Assembly: GCF_905220415.1 (NCBI RefSeq)
Contig: NC_059537.1
Location: 8,687,622 to 8,751,621, forward strand
Direction: 5' to 3'
DNA from: Colias croceus
Lineage: Eukaryota > Arthropoda > Insecta > Lepidoptera > Pieridae
DNA: 64,000 nucleotides
A program made the translations under genes and the position numbers. Shown one piece after another: positions 22,278 to 34,560 of this stretch; the first letter of the stretch is position 1; each line of letters starts with the position of its first letter. The notes beneath the pieces were generated by a model. The model saw nothing but the letters and a program-made list of their open reading frames with translations. It was not told where the DNA came from and made no database searches.

Positions 22278-22788
22278 AAACAATATTTTAATGTTGATCT
22301 ATATTCTGCGAATCTACGTAGAGTCGTTTTAGCGAGTGAACAGTTTCCGAGTAATAAAGTACAGAGACAGTTTACATCACTTTTTATTGAGGTTTTTTTT
22401 AACAGAACATTTAATCGTCGCGACAATAACAACTTACTGCTTTGTTTTATGCATGAAACATTGCGTGGGTAATGTTAAATTTATTTTCTAGAAATAGGAC
22501 GATCATAATATACTTAAAGCTTTTCTTATAAAAAAATCTAAAATAAAAAATATTTTGATACCTATGCTTATCTAAAAATAAAGGATTGTCGTCAATATTT
22601 CTTTTGAAATCCAAGTAACACGTTTCTACGAAATTTAGTTCAACGACGTTATAACTGTGTACGTGAACGGAATTTTACTAGTGGGTATCAACTATCAGTA
22701 ATTCCCAACTGAACTCTAGTTGGAAAAGCTTAGTTTGTTTTTATTCCAGCCATTTAACGCTAATATGCTAACGTATTTTGTTTAAAAA

Positions 22789-23027
22789 TACATACCAATA
22801 TTTTAAATGCGAAAGTAACTCTGTCTGTCTGTCTGTTACTCAATCACGCCTTAACTACTGAACCAATTTGCATGAAATTTGGTATAGAGATATTTTGATA
22901 CCCAAGAAAGGATATAGGCTACCTTTTACCTGGGAAATAGGATAGTTTTATCCCGGAATCACACGGGAACGGGAACTATGCGGGTTTTTCTTTGACTCTG
23001 CGGGCGAAGCTGCGGGTGGAAAGCTCA
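22789..23027 (+). mobile_element. Short non-autonomous Helitron (family A, Lep1-like), decayed ends
   Basis: Carries GCGAAAGTAACTCTGTCTGT, CTCAATCACGCCTTAACTAC, AATTTGCATGAAATTTGGTA and GCGGGTTTTTCTTTGACTC, ending GCGGGTGGAAAGCTCA where CTAG is expected. The start ACATACCAATATT replaces TCCATACTAATATT. Both termini are mutated, so this is an older copy. Confidence 0.85.
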
Positions 23028-23544
23028 TAATTCAAACAGCCAAAAGTAATTGCGAATTTGTCATGATATACCGAAACTTGAACCTTACTTAGGTTCTTGT
23101 ATAAGTATAAGTCTAAATACATTTAAAATTTTATTCACATTATATTTATGATAATATGATAAAACTGTTAATGTTGAATACGTAATACGCACACAAGGTT
23201 AATTTATTTACAAAATAGTTTTAGTTATGACTTATCCGATTTTTGGTTAATTAAAGGTACATATTATCTCGTCGTTGTATCTACCTATATTTATAAGCAC
23301 AGTTTAAGGTGAGTACCTACCTATAAGTATCAAATTAAGTAGGCGTGTGATAATTATAATTTTACGTAAGATAATTAAGCTTCATTTTCCTTGATTGTGT
23401 CGTAATGATTTAAATAACCCCAAACATTAGCTGCTAATATATATAAGGGTCAATATAATAAATATACAGAAGATGTACCTACATTATACATCATAGTTAT
23501 GAAGTGTGACAGTTACAAGCTTTACGAGCGATACAGCCTAGCAC

Positions 23545-23784
23545 CATTGAGATAATAATACTACGTATGGAAGAGACACCACGAACAAAATCTGTGCGCC
23601 ATTTTTTTGCTCTAAGTTTTAAAAATTATTATCTAGTTAGGTACTTACCGATGAAAGTTATTCCTTTGCACTTTTCCGTATTATTTATATTTATATTTGT
23701 ATTATTTGTGCAATATCGTAACACACATGTTGAGCCGAACATAAGGGATGTAGGCGGTGTCGTCTCCATATGTATATCTCAATG
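23545..23784. mobile_element. 240-bp internally deleted copy of the CATTGAG transposon
   Basis: Ends CATTGAGATAATA and TATATCTCAATG; flanks 23537-23544 and 23785-23792 are both CCTAGCAC, a perfect 8-bp target duplication. Its sequence follows the 2.1-kb element up to TCTGTGCGCCA, jumps about 1.8 kb to TTTTGCTCTAA, and later skips about 100 bp (the GAGCGTGACGTTCGCGCC segment). The 122-codon open frame starting at 23567 lies mostly on this element. Confidence 0.92.
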
Positions 23785-23792
23785 CCTAGCAC

Positions 23793-24815
23793 GCTATTTT
23801 GCAAGTCAATTTCCATGTAAAATGCATCCCTATGCCATTATCTATTCCGTGTTCTTGTTAGTTTCCTGTGTGCGACTGGCAGCTAATGTTGATATAGGTG
23901 GAGTTGTGTATGGAAAAACAGGAATAAAAGTGTAGCGCAAAATAATTTTTGTCCAAATTCTCGTGCAACCGTTCGAATATTTCTTCAGCGCTTTGTATTT
24001 TTTATTCTTTGAGCTGGAATAAAACACTACCAATAGTTTCAATTTACAAAATTACTGTTATCAAAAGTTTGATTGCTTAGTTTTATGCAATACCTATAAA
24101 AAAAGCTGTTTATTATTGATAAATATCAACTGAAATTGTAAGCATACCACGAAGTGTGAGAATTTATTATGCCAGAAAAAACTACAAGCTAAACGTAAGA
24201 AAATAGAAAGAATGTAGGTAAATATTTAATCCGCATTCCTTTCTTGCTACCGGCGAAGTCAACTTACAAAGCATGGAAATAACGCTAAAGCCGGCGGCAC
24301 TCTTGGTATGTAAAAATTGCACAATTTTTAGATATTGTGAACTCTACATAGCATATTACAATGTATTTGATATTCAAGTTTTCAACAAATTGTTGTAATA
24401 TTATCATGGCATAATTATTACAGTACAATTATTGTCATTATCGATTTGTATTTAGTTTTTCTATGACCGATTACCGATACAATATTAACTGCATAACCTA
24501 CCTTTTTTCTTTACTACCAATTTCTTTGAATTTTTTAGAGGAAATATTTACAATATGTGTCTGGTGGACTGCGAAATAGGAATTAAAATATGACAAAACC
24601 AGACAGCGTTTTAGGATTCGGCCGGTTTAGAAGTTAAAACAAGCTCGCTTTGCAAGTCAATGGATTGAATCAACATCCAACGGATAGAAAAATTGCTGTA
24701 AATTTTTGAATTTGAACAAGTTAATTAATGGATGGATATTTCGTTCAATACATTGTTTACAACTAAATCATTATTTCACTAGGATCACAATTTGTTATAA
24801 TTAATTGCACATTAA
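23793..24815. other. Intergenic DNA, no gene seen
   Basis: AT-rich. GCTAAAGCCGGCGGCACTC near 24282 resembles a segment near 15264. No other feature recognised. Confidence 0.45.
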
Positions 24816-25021
24816 AATTATTAATTGCTGCAGTCTTTGGTACAGTGGTGAGTACATTTGCGTAGAACAGAACGATCCTGGTGTCCATTTCCGGTGGGGA
24901 CTAACAAAACTCGCTCCGGCATGAAACTTTACATGTCCGTAAAGAAAATCGATCAGTGAAACAGATATATAACTACTGCAACTGCCACATACCCCATAAG
25001 GGGACACAACTTTCACATTAA
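24808..25021 (+). mobile_element. Decayed second copy of the tRNA-derived SINE
   Basis: The A box TGGTACAGTGG is intact at 24838-24848; the B box has decayed. The tail GAAAATCGATCAGTGAAACA and GGGGACA match the copy at 11372-11588. CACATTAA at 24808-24815 and 25014-25021 is the likely target duplication. Confidence 0.75.
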
Positions 25022-25445
25022 GATCAAAATCATTAACATTCCAACGTTATCTACAACTTCCAATCTGTTCATAATCCATAGACATTAAGATTCATAACGA
25101 TCGTTCATGTAAACTTGCTTTTCAATCAGATTGGTGTAATTATAAATATTCATAGTCATTATCATATAAGCGTGTTAGCTAGTAAAAGCGTTGTAGTAAG
25201 TCTAATTATTCTGTGTAAATCATTTTTATATAATACTAGCCGTTCACCCCGGTGCCGTCCTGTTTAACCGTGATATTATCCATAACCACGTGCAAAAGCT
25301 ACTATTTCAGCTTTTGCGTTACTCTCGTAATAACATTGACTTTTAATCAGTTCAGCAGTTTATAAGTACTTTAATTTATTTACGATAATAACATTTATCC
25401 ATTCATCTATCCAAACTTAAATTAATATATAAGGATATAGAGTTA

Positions 25446-25564
25446 TCTATACATATAATAAATCTGTAGAAGGGTCAATTCTGTACATTGAAAATATTGA
25501 AAAAATAAATACCAGGGGGTGTTACTGGATCGATACCAAACCCAAACATGTGATTAAAAAAATT

Positions 25565-25601
<37 letters not shown>

Positions 25602-25920
25602 ATGTGAAGGCATCACGTGAAAACTAATGGTTCGATTTCGATGAAACTTTGTATAATTATACCTTATTATCCTGGGCGTAAAATAGGATACTTTTTATCC
25701 TGGAAAAATACGTAGAAAAAAAATTAATCTCAATTTTTCAGTTATCCATAGACGTTGTTCTGTAGAACCGCGAACACACGTTGCGTATTATTATAGTCCT
25801 AGCCGTATTTGGGTCCAATAGATATTTATAAGATGTCATTGTGAGTTACTCAAAATGGAGAAATAAACCATCCACGCGAAGACCGACATCCGCGCGGACG
25901 GAGTCGCGGGCGGAAGCTAG
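25446..25920 (+). mobile_element. Helitron-like repeat (family B), longest copy, with (GTCT)n
   Basis: Starts TCTATACATATAATAAATCT after A(25445) and ends GTCGCGGGCGGAAGCTAG before T(25921), the canonical Helitron insertion. Holds a (GTCT)n run at about 25567-25600. Its central ~150 bp (AGACGTTGTTCTGTAGAACC to GAAGACCGACATC) is missing from the other copies. The intact GTCAATTCTGTACATTGAAA segment serves as the empty-site control for the MITE at 4567. Confidence 0.85.
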
Positions 25921-28391
25921 TTTAAGTAATATATCTTCATATTAATAATATAATATTACCTACTTATAACATTTAATTTATTAACACAACAAATGTATAC
26001 ATATAAATAATTACTATAATACTGTGAAAGTGATTTATGTGTGAGAGTGAGGAGAATGAATTGCTAAAGTATATATTTTAAGGATCGCTTTTGGAATTAA
26101 CCCATTTGTTTACCGAGAATCTGCAGCTTAACCAGCACTTCACTGTGGCTCAAAGCCAACATTTTATTTTTATTAAAATGCTTCTGTGTGAATGATATTT
26201 TATGAGAACTTTTTAACTACACGACCGGTATTAAATGATAAGAACGCTTTACAAATTATGAATACTGACAATAATGTTAATATTCAAAGAATGCTTTCTT
26301 TTTTAAAATATGGTAGATAATCTTTTTTTTTAATTTACATTGTTTTACCGACATGCTTTCTGCTAATATTGTAAAAAATAGACATAATATACCTATTGTA
26401 TGAAAATATAATAAAATTTTTTTATATAAGGTATAAAGTACTTATTAGTACACTATACTCCAATTCACACGAAAAATACGTCAACACAGCAGTTTTCTTT
26501 TGATAAATGAGCGAGCAATTAACTCCGAAACGTTTTGTAAAGCAATTGTGGCAATATGATGATAAATAGGTACATTTAATGGGAAACATAGATAATTATA
26601 CAAAATCATTATTATTCATAATCATAAATAGAAAGAGCATACACAAGAAACAATAAGATTTTTAATCAATAATAATCATCATACGAAGAACTTACAACCT
26701 TTAATGTGAGCTCCAAGAGTTAAGGTTACATATTGATATAAATAAATAAATAAATAAATAAATAAATATTATAGGACATTATTACACAAATCGATATATG
26801 TTTTCAATAATAGCGTAAAGGTCAGTTATAATGTCATATTTAAATTTAAATTATTTGGGGATTTAATCATGAAGCTTTTGGTAACAGCTTGTTAATAATA
26901 AACCTGTCAGTAATTAAGGGATGTGGGATAAATTCAATGAAGCGAAATATGTTCAACATTAATTAAAGGAAGAGGTCGTCAAGGGTGGCTGCGGACTCCC
27001 ATTATTTCATTAACTCACTTTTATTCCTTCTATTGTCAGGGAAAACGGGCTGCTACGAACGATCGGAGGTAATTGAGTAAGTGGATTGAAAAATTAGGAA
27101 TGAAAATCTACGTTGCATTCATGTCTATTTATACACACTTCATATTTTAAAGTTTAATTAATTTTACGAAAATCAGCAACTGAATTATAGTTTTAACGCA
27201 AAATGAAAATCATATTTAGTAAGCTAAAATAAGGCACAGCCACTCATAGCCTCTTATAATTTTTTCCCTGTGTAATTAGCCTACGCCATTATAATTTTTC
27301 CACATACAATTAAACCTTAATATTTTTGCGACATGCAAACTAAAAATAATGATTAAAATTTTATCTTGTTGTATGAAATATTATGCTGTTTATATATTTT
27401 GTGATATGCTGTATTGCTTTTAACAAAAATACAAGTATGTAATGTCATATTAATTTCTAAGTTAAGGCAATATAAGTAAGTATTATTTATAAGTAATAAT
27501 AAAGTGTATGAGAAATACTAAGTCTAAAAAATCATGTGATCGTTGATCAATTTGCTTTTAACCATCTCTTGATTCGGAGTAATGCATATTTTCTGTAGTT
27601 GCTGGCATGCAGTTGATCCTACTGCTATCATCTTTGAAGAATGAATATTTCTTGCATCCTGCAGGATAACAAAAAATATGTTATGTATATATAGCATTTA
27701 TATAAAATAGGATATCAATTGGTGCATTAAGGGGTATTGTTTGTTTAAAATTAAAGCTCCACTCGTGCACTGGTTGAAGCACTCGACTCCAAAATAAATA
27801 AAAAATAATAATAAATAAATAAAAATCTTTATTAACCAAAAGTGTAGAACATACAGTGTTACTGGAGATCCAAACTAGGCTGTTGCCTGTGTCTTGGATC
27901 TCAGAAACGGTATACATTTATGTTGAATTACATAGGAACACATCGTCATTAGAATAGGAAAAAAACGTATTTATCTAACAAATGTGGAGTTAGGAGTAAT
28001 AGGGTTGTGTGTGAGGGTGAGTATTGTGTGTGTGTGGAAGTGTGTGTGTGTGTGGAAGTGTGTGTGTGTGGTAGTGTGTGAGAGTGGTAGTGAGAATAAA
28101 AAATACGTCTAGACATGTAATCCGAGTATAAACACTTGTGGCATTGCACTGCTTCATGAAATGTCAACAGTTCCTAATTATCCCCGTCACACAACCCCAA
28201 GTTAAAAATAGTTTTTAAAAATTCAATATATTTTTAGCAATTTATAATGTACTCACGTAATAAACGCTCTTACAACGATCGGCTAGTTAAAGCATCTACA
28301 ATATTACAAAAGGTTCTAGTTTACTGAAAAGGTATTTAACTTTTTTATATACTAAAGAAAAGGCTTTTGTTCACACGTAGCTCCGATTTTT
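25921..28391. other. AT-rich DNA with (AAAT)n and GT-rich microsatellites, no gene seen
   Basis: (AAAT)n at about 26739-26767; a GTGTGTGTGGAAGTGTGTGT-type repeat at about 28012-28095. No exon recognised. Confidence 0.55.
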
Positions 28392-28664
28392 AACCGACTT
28401 CAAAAAAAAAGGAGGAGGTTATCAATTCGGCCGGTATATTTTTTTTTTTTTTTTTTTTTATGTATGTACACCGATTACTCCGAGGTTTCTGAACCGATTT
28501 ACGTGATTCTTTTTTTGTTCGATGCGGGATGGTGTCGAATTGGTCCCATAAAAATTTTATTCGGATAGGCCCAGTAGTTTTTATTTTATGAGCATTTTTG
28601 TCTGTAGGTATTTGTAAATTTTGCAAGTGCAAGTTTGAAGTCGGTTGTTTTTAACGCAGTTATC
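28392..28664 (-). mobile_element. MITE with AACCGACTTCAAA ends (family M), copy 2
   Basis: Inverted relative to 20313-20576. Termini AACCGACTTCAAA (28392-28404) and TTTGAAGTCGGTT (28634-28646), then the shared GTTTTTAACGCAGTTATC. It contains an expanded T-run at about 28439-28459, a variable site among the copies. Confidence 0.88.
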
Positions 28665-30420
28665 ACTTGTGTACCGTAAAATTAGTCCTGCGAATAAAAC
28701 TGGACGGTTCATAATAGTCAAGAGCAGAATAAACAATGAAAGAGCTCAAACTTTCCCGTTTCAATAAGAAGGGATTGTGAAGGGAAATATATTACGGTTA
28801 CCTATTTAATCAATAGCAGAATTATCGAGGGTTCGCAGTAGGCACGTGTCAATTGTAACAGGTTTTCTTATTCGATTTGTAGTTAGATCAATTACAATTT
28901 TATTAACTTTGAGTTTCTCGGATAAATATATAATCAGTTTTCTAAGATTTTTTACAAAGACATTATTATGTCAGTTCAATACGATAAAGTATAAAGTTTA
29001 CAAATATACAAATTAAGGTTAATCCAATAATGTAAATTAGCGTCGGTGATCAGAAAAGAAAAGTTCTCTTATTTATAGAGTTTCAATTTAAACTGGGGAG
29101 CATTGATGGAAGCATTTAATAGCAAACATTTTTGCTAGCGACTGGCTGGAAAGTTATTCTCTTTGTACTCGCCTCTTAGTAAGGGTCAGACTTTTTATTT
29201 TGAATTCTGACTTTTCTAACTGAAAAGTAGAATATTAGAAAACATACCTTTTAGATATTTATTTATCATGATGCATAATTTACAATGTCACTCGTATTTT
29301 TTTTTATTAAATGTAAGTCTGAATCTTTGTTATCATAGTATTTTAGAAATCCGTAAAGGAGATCCGTGTCTTTTGAGTTGTATGTGAGTACATATTTATA
29401 AGGTTTGATAAAATTTACTGTATACATGAGAATGTATTTAGAAAATATTGATGGGAATAGTTTAGTGCACACATTGATGTTTCATGACCTTCTTATTTAT
29501 ATATTTATAATGGAAAATGTGCAAACGAGACAGGTTATTGTTATTTACATTCATCATATATTCAACAAAAAAGAGGAACACTTAAATTCGATTTGTTTTC
29601 AATATAAAGGAATGATAAACATCATAGCTGTTGTATTCAATTGAGTAAAAATGTACAAGTAAGCATTTGTCAATATTCGCCTACGCTGTAGATATTTGTG
29701 TATTGACGTAGAACGAAATAATTGTCTCGTTTCTGGCATTTTGAATAGCGTAAATATGGAAGAAAATGGGATATTCAATAAATAATATAATATTTGATAA
29801 CAAAAGGCTACTGTGAAGAGTAAACCATAACTGCTAAGTTTATGATTTAAAAGCCAAAAAGCTAAGAATTTGGCTTTATATAAAGTATAAAGATATTATA
29901 GAAGAAAATTAAGACCTACTTAAATTCAATCCCAAATAATTAATATTATAACAACAAAATAATATACAACAAATAGCATATGTATTTTAAGATTAAGATT
30001 CGTAGAGTCAATTCCATACCTTTCATTATAATATATTAATAAGTTCCCATACGACATTACAAATTAATTTCAATTAGCGAAACAGAGATGTTTGTAAATT
30101 TATAAATACATCTCTGAAAGTAAATCTTATTCATACTTGAATGGGTAAGTTAGCGCTTCGAGCGGAATGGGGGTACACGCGTCACTGATGTTGTTATCCG
30201 GGAACTCGTCATAACTATTGATATTCTGCTATTTGCTTTTCTATAAGCTAGTCATATTATTCACCTTATTTTCCTGTACACCTAATATAAAAGATATGGT
30301 AGTTTTCGAATACAAAATATCTGTCAACACACACGTCGTAATATGTGATCCATACTTAGATCTTAACGAGGCACTAGAAAAGTAAGGCATGGACGATTTT
30401 AGCTTCAAAATTATCTATAA
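28665..30420. other. AT-rich DNA, no gene seen; 57-bp dispersed repeat at its right end
   Basis: At 30363-30420 lies one of two copies of a repeat containing GAGGCACTAGAAAAGTAAGG and CATGGACGATTTTAGCTTC; the other is 33575-33632. Otherwise nothing recognised. Confidence 0.5.
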
Positions 30421-30641
30421 TCCATACTTATATTATTATAAATGCGAAAGTGACTGTGTCTGTCTGTCTGTTACTCAAGCACGCCTTAACTACTGAACCA
30501 ATTTGCATGAAATTTGGTATAGAAATATTTTGTTACCCGAGAAAGGACAAATGATAGGTTTTATCCCGGAAATCCAACGGGAACGGGAACTATGCGGGTT
30601 TTTCTTTGACTGCGCGGGCGATGCCGCGGGTGGAAGGCTAG
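30421..30641 (+). mobile_element. Short non-autonomous Helitron (family A)
   Basis: Starts TCCATACTTATATT after A(30420), ends GCGGGTGGAAGGCTAG before T(30642). GTCTGTCTGTCTGTTACTC and the 3' hairpin GCGCGGGCGATGCCGCGGG are present. It lies directly against the CTATAA end of the 57-bp dispersed repeat, whose other copy (33575-33632) shows CTATAATTAG without an insert. Confidence 0.9.
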
Positions 30642-33600
30642 TATGCGCATAATTTTAACTTTAACTATTTATGTATAGGTATAATTATTTAATTATTTTT
30701 TCTAAGTACTTGAGCTTTTACACCATGTGATATAATAAATCCACCTTTTGCTCACATTAAAGCAATCTTTGTTGTGGTAAAGTACTATAGTTAGTTATTT
30801 TACGAGCGAGCATGCTCCACCAGATAAGTATCAAAAAGCAGTGCAGTAATTTATTATATACGTTTACTTTTCTTTAAAAGAGCGATACCAGACGTCGATT
30901 CTTGGAAAGTTTAAAACTTGATATGGTTTTACTCCATTTTTAATAACGATAAACATGGATCAAATATGTAATCTACATTAAAAAATTTAACTACATTCGC
31001 TTTTCTTGAGACCGTTATTAAAGGCAATTATAATCGTTGTCTATTCTAAAGTGGTATATAATAAATATAAATTGCATATAACACGCATATATTTATACAT
31101 AACAAAATAACTGACAAGGTAGGACGTTTTATTATAATTTTTATCTACAGGTCTCATCAAAGAATTTTTTGATTCGGTCCAGCATTAGGTACTGACAAAT
31201 CTATGTAGGTATTATTTCAAAACTAAACCATTCTAAGATATTTTTTATGAAGATATAAGTGAGCCCAAAATCATATTTTTTATATATTTTGTTACTTGGT
31301 TCAACAAAAAAATTTCTAATCAACTTTTACTTGACTACAAGACATTTTATCGCGAGTAAATACGATGTAACATTTTGTAACGACATGTATGAGTATCTAC
31401 AATGAGTACGTACCTACTGTTGGCAGTAAAAATTTACAACCTTCATGTAATAGAAGCATTTTCTCTTGACGATGCGATATACTTTTTGAAACAATGTGTA
31501 TGTCTATCTGCAAATATGTAATAGCTATAAAAAATTACTTTAGTACCTACAATATATCATATCTATTTCCCCTGCCTGAACTACAAAACGAATTTGAAAG
31601 AATTTTATACATAGAAAGGACATCGCCTATCGTACGTGAAGTGACGTGAAAAAATGTTCTTTTTTGGTTCATCATTCTGGTGTTAAAAACGTAGAACCGA
31701 TATAATCACAATTTTGTCCCACCTCTTTTGTTTTAAAAACAGATTTCCTTAAATATCACAGTAATGTATAAAACGTACCTAAGTTATAACTTATCTTTAG
31801 AAAAACAGTGAGCCGAACGCGTACTTCGTGCGTTGTTCAGCATACTAATAACTAATTTGCAACTAAAATTATTTTTCTTCCCTCTGCTTTTTCGGAGCAA
31901 ACATTTAAGCATCAAAGTTAGAAGCCTAGAAAGTAATTTTACAAATTTTACATAACCTCTTTTTTATATACTAATGTCTGAATTAAATCAACATAAAACT
32001 GACTTAAGTAGAACAGAAACTGTGACAGAAGGTAGAACACTATTAATGTGTACTTTATGGCACATAAAATATTAGCGATGTTACCTATGATTGAAGTAAA
32101 ACTACTTTTTACTTCAATAGAAATGCAATTTATCTTGCTTTTATGAAATTACCAATGACGTATAATTGACTAGAGCAAAAGTTAAATTGGTAAAAAAATA
32201 AAAGGTTGAATTGTCTCTCAACTCGGTCACGGCTTACCAATCAAATGTAAATGCAGTTTGCAGAATACCGGCCTTATAAGGATTGTTTTTATTAACACTG
32301 AAGGCTTTTACATTGAAAAGTACGAATTCTGTCAAAATAATGAAAGCACTTGTGATCGTAGTTTATTATTGTGACGTACCTAGTTCATGAAATGATGAAA
32401 AGATTTCGGGTGTAACTTCGTCCAAAACTTAGTAAATGTTCATTTTATATTAATTGATAGTAATTAATTAGAAAGTCTTTAATCATATCACCAAAATGCT
32501 GTATGTAATTTTTATATTCATAGCAAAGAGCAATAAAACACATTCAGCAAAACAATCACAGATTCCAAAGCTCCAGCAAAACCCTCACTCAAGACCTAAG
32601 TCCAATCCCAAATGTCATGATGCTATTAATCATGCCCCGACAACAAAAAATATGGCGGGCGCGTATCAAAAGGGAAATGTAGAAAATTATGTTTCTCCAG
32701 AATACGTATAATTATTCATTTCGTGTCTTATCGCTGAAATATGTTTGGAGAGATAATGGTCATTAAAGCGTTATAAGTTTCGTATTTATGCGAAAAGGAG
32801 CTACATAGGAATATAATTATTATACTCTGCTATTGGTGAATATCAGCGTGGTCAGGAAGAGCCAAACCACTAATTGTACCACAATTCTCGGCACTGAAAT
32901 TCTCTATAATTTATTTTAGCCGATATGTTACCGCCGGAGTTGGTGGAATTTTAGTATTTGACATTTTGCACACCCCACTGCGTGTATTTTTTAATGTCAT
33001 GATAATTCTGGTGTTTTTAAAAATCTTTATGAAAATTTATACATGTCAGTGTTTTTGGTACAATATCACAATATTTTTGTAACAATAAAACTTGAATAAA
33101 ATATAGGTAATACTCAAACTCAGTTCACTAATACTACGCTGCGTAAGTAATACTTATAATTAAAATAGTATACTGTACTGTACTGTACTGTACTGTGTAG
33201 TACTGTGAAAAGTAATTATTGAATTCGTCTCTATAATACATAAAAAAATTACATACAAATACATATATAAACTATATACATACATAATAAACTACTATAC
33301 ATACATAAACTACTATGATTTTATTAACCAAGCATTTACTTTCAGAAATAAAAGAAAAAGTACGCACAGCGAATTAAAACTTTCCATAAAATTTATAACA
33401 TAGCAGCTGCAGGCAATTGTACATTTCTAAGTTTTCAGTTTAGACTTTAGATTGTAAGTATTTCAGAAAATCTATTGAAACTTTAATTATTGTAAGGGAA
33501 ATCTTTTTGTTCTTTAATGAAGATTTTTACTAGCAATATCAGTTACCTTTGACTTAATTGAGTGGCATAATATCTTAATGAGGCACTAGAAATGTAAGGC

Positions 33601-34299
33601 ATGGACGATTTTAGCTTCAAAATTCTCTATAATTAGATATTAGATATTATATTCGAAAAGAATGCAAAAAAATATTTATTTTTTACGTCAAAACTTAAAA
33701 GTTTAAAGTTTAAAGTTTATTCTCATGAATAATTGTTACTAGCCCGATTGTATTAAAAGTTTGTGTTAAGAATGTTATATTGAAAATAAAGTGTTTTTAA
33801 AATTAAATCAAAATATAAAAAAAACAATTAATCATGAGTAAACCTGCAATTACTAAATTCGGACCATCAATCAATCCGATCGGCGAACGTCGTGTTTGTA
33901 ATGGATAGGTTGTATTACTTGTCAGTTGGTCGACATAGTTGCAAACTGGGACACAGTGTCATACCAAAGCAATGCAACTTTAGAAGCGCAGCGACCAGTA
34001 TTGCCTCAAATCAGAAATTATAATACAACAAATTCAAGTCTTACGTTAGTTTATTGAATCATTAAATCCCCTTCTTAATTTCATTACGTACACACTGTTA
34101 TTAACCGAAATACCTAATCACACAGATAAAACCTTTATTAATTTACTTAAGCGACGCTAAATTGAACATTACTAAAAGCTTATTAATTTGTGTGTACATC
34201 TGATTTTGATGGCAGATCCCGTTTGTTTACAAAGAAGTTGATGTGCAATCCTCAAGATTTACTCACGGCTGCAATAGACAATTCCGAGAGCTCTCCATT
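30642..34299. other. AT-rich DNA, no gene seen; (TACTG)n at 33172-33200
   Basis: TACTG pentamer repeat at about 33172-33200, a TTTAAAG run at about 33690-33720, and the second copy of the 57-bp dispersed repeat at 33575-33632. The 71-codon frame at 32496-32711 has no recognisable domain or splice context and is not called. Confidence 0.45.
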
Positions 34300-34560
34300 T
34301 AAACGTAGTGTGCCCAACATAAACATAGTCAAAAGACTTGTCGATTAAGTACAGAGGCAGCATTTCGTAGCGCGTAGCTCGTAGCCGTAGCCAGTTCTCA
34401 GTTGCCCTTTAATCGAATCGGGCGCGAGTCTGCACTGGAGAGTTTCGCGCACAGAATTTCACGATAGCTATTCGTGTATACTCGCTTAACGAAATGTTAG
34501 TGTTACTGGATATGCCGAGATAACTTTCAAGGCAAGTGGAGGAATTTCTTTAGAACTTTA
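34300..34560 (+). promoter_or_regulatory. Candidate core promoter and 5' UTR exon of an unidentified gene
   Basis: A GC-richer island in AT-rich DNA. TCAGTT at 34398-34403 matches the arthropod initiator, and AGTCT lies exactly at +28 (34427), four of five bases of the downstream promoter element. AAG|GCAAGT at about 34529-34540 would be a good GC-type donor. A leader exon here could splice to the coding exon at 45577, but this link is inference. Confidence 0.28.

Noticed and set aside
22118..22432. 104-codon open frame on the minus strand
   Set aside because: It runs over a 98-bp retroposed insert and its duplicated target site, so the frame was assembled by the insertion.
23567..23935. 122-codon open frame on the plus strand
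   Set aside because: Most of it lies on the 240-bp CATTGAG transposon and the rest on its flank; no domain, no relation to a known protein.
27949..28167. Open frame with repeated HTHTST
   Set aside because: It is the translation of a GT-rich microsatellite.
28390..28632. Open frames nearly identical at 28390-28632 and 46061-46264
   Set aside because: The similarity is that of two MITE copies; the frame is broken in the third copy and carries no domain.
32496..32711. 71-codon open frame with a hydrophobic start
   Set aside because: The hydrophobic part is short and the remainder has no family features; surroundings are AT-rich non-coding DNA.
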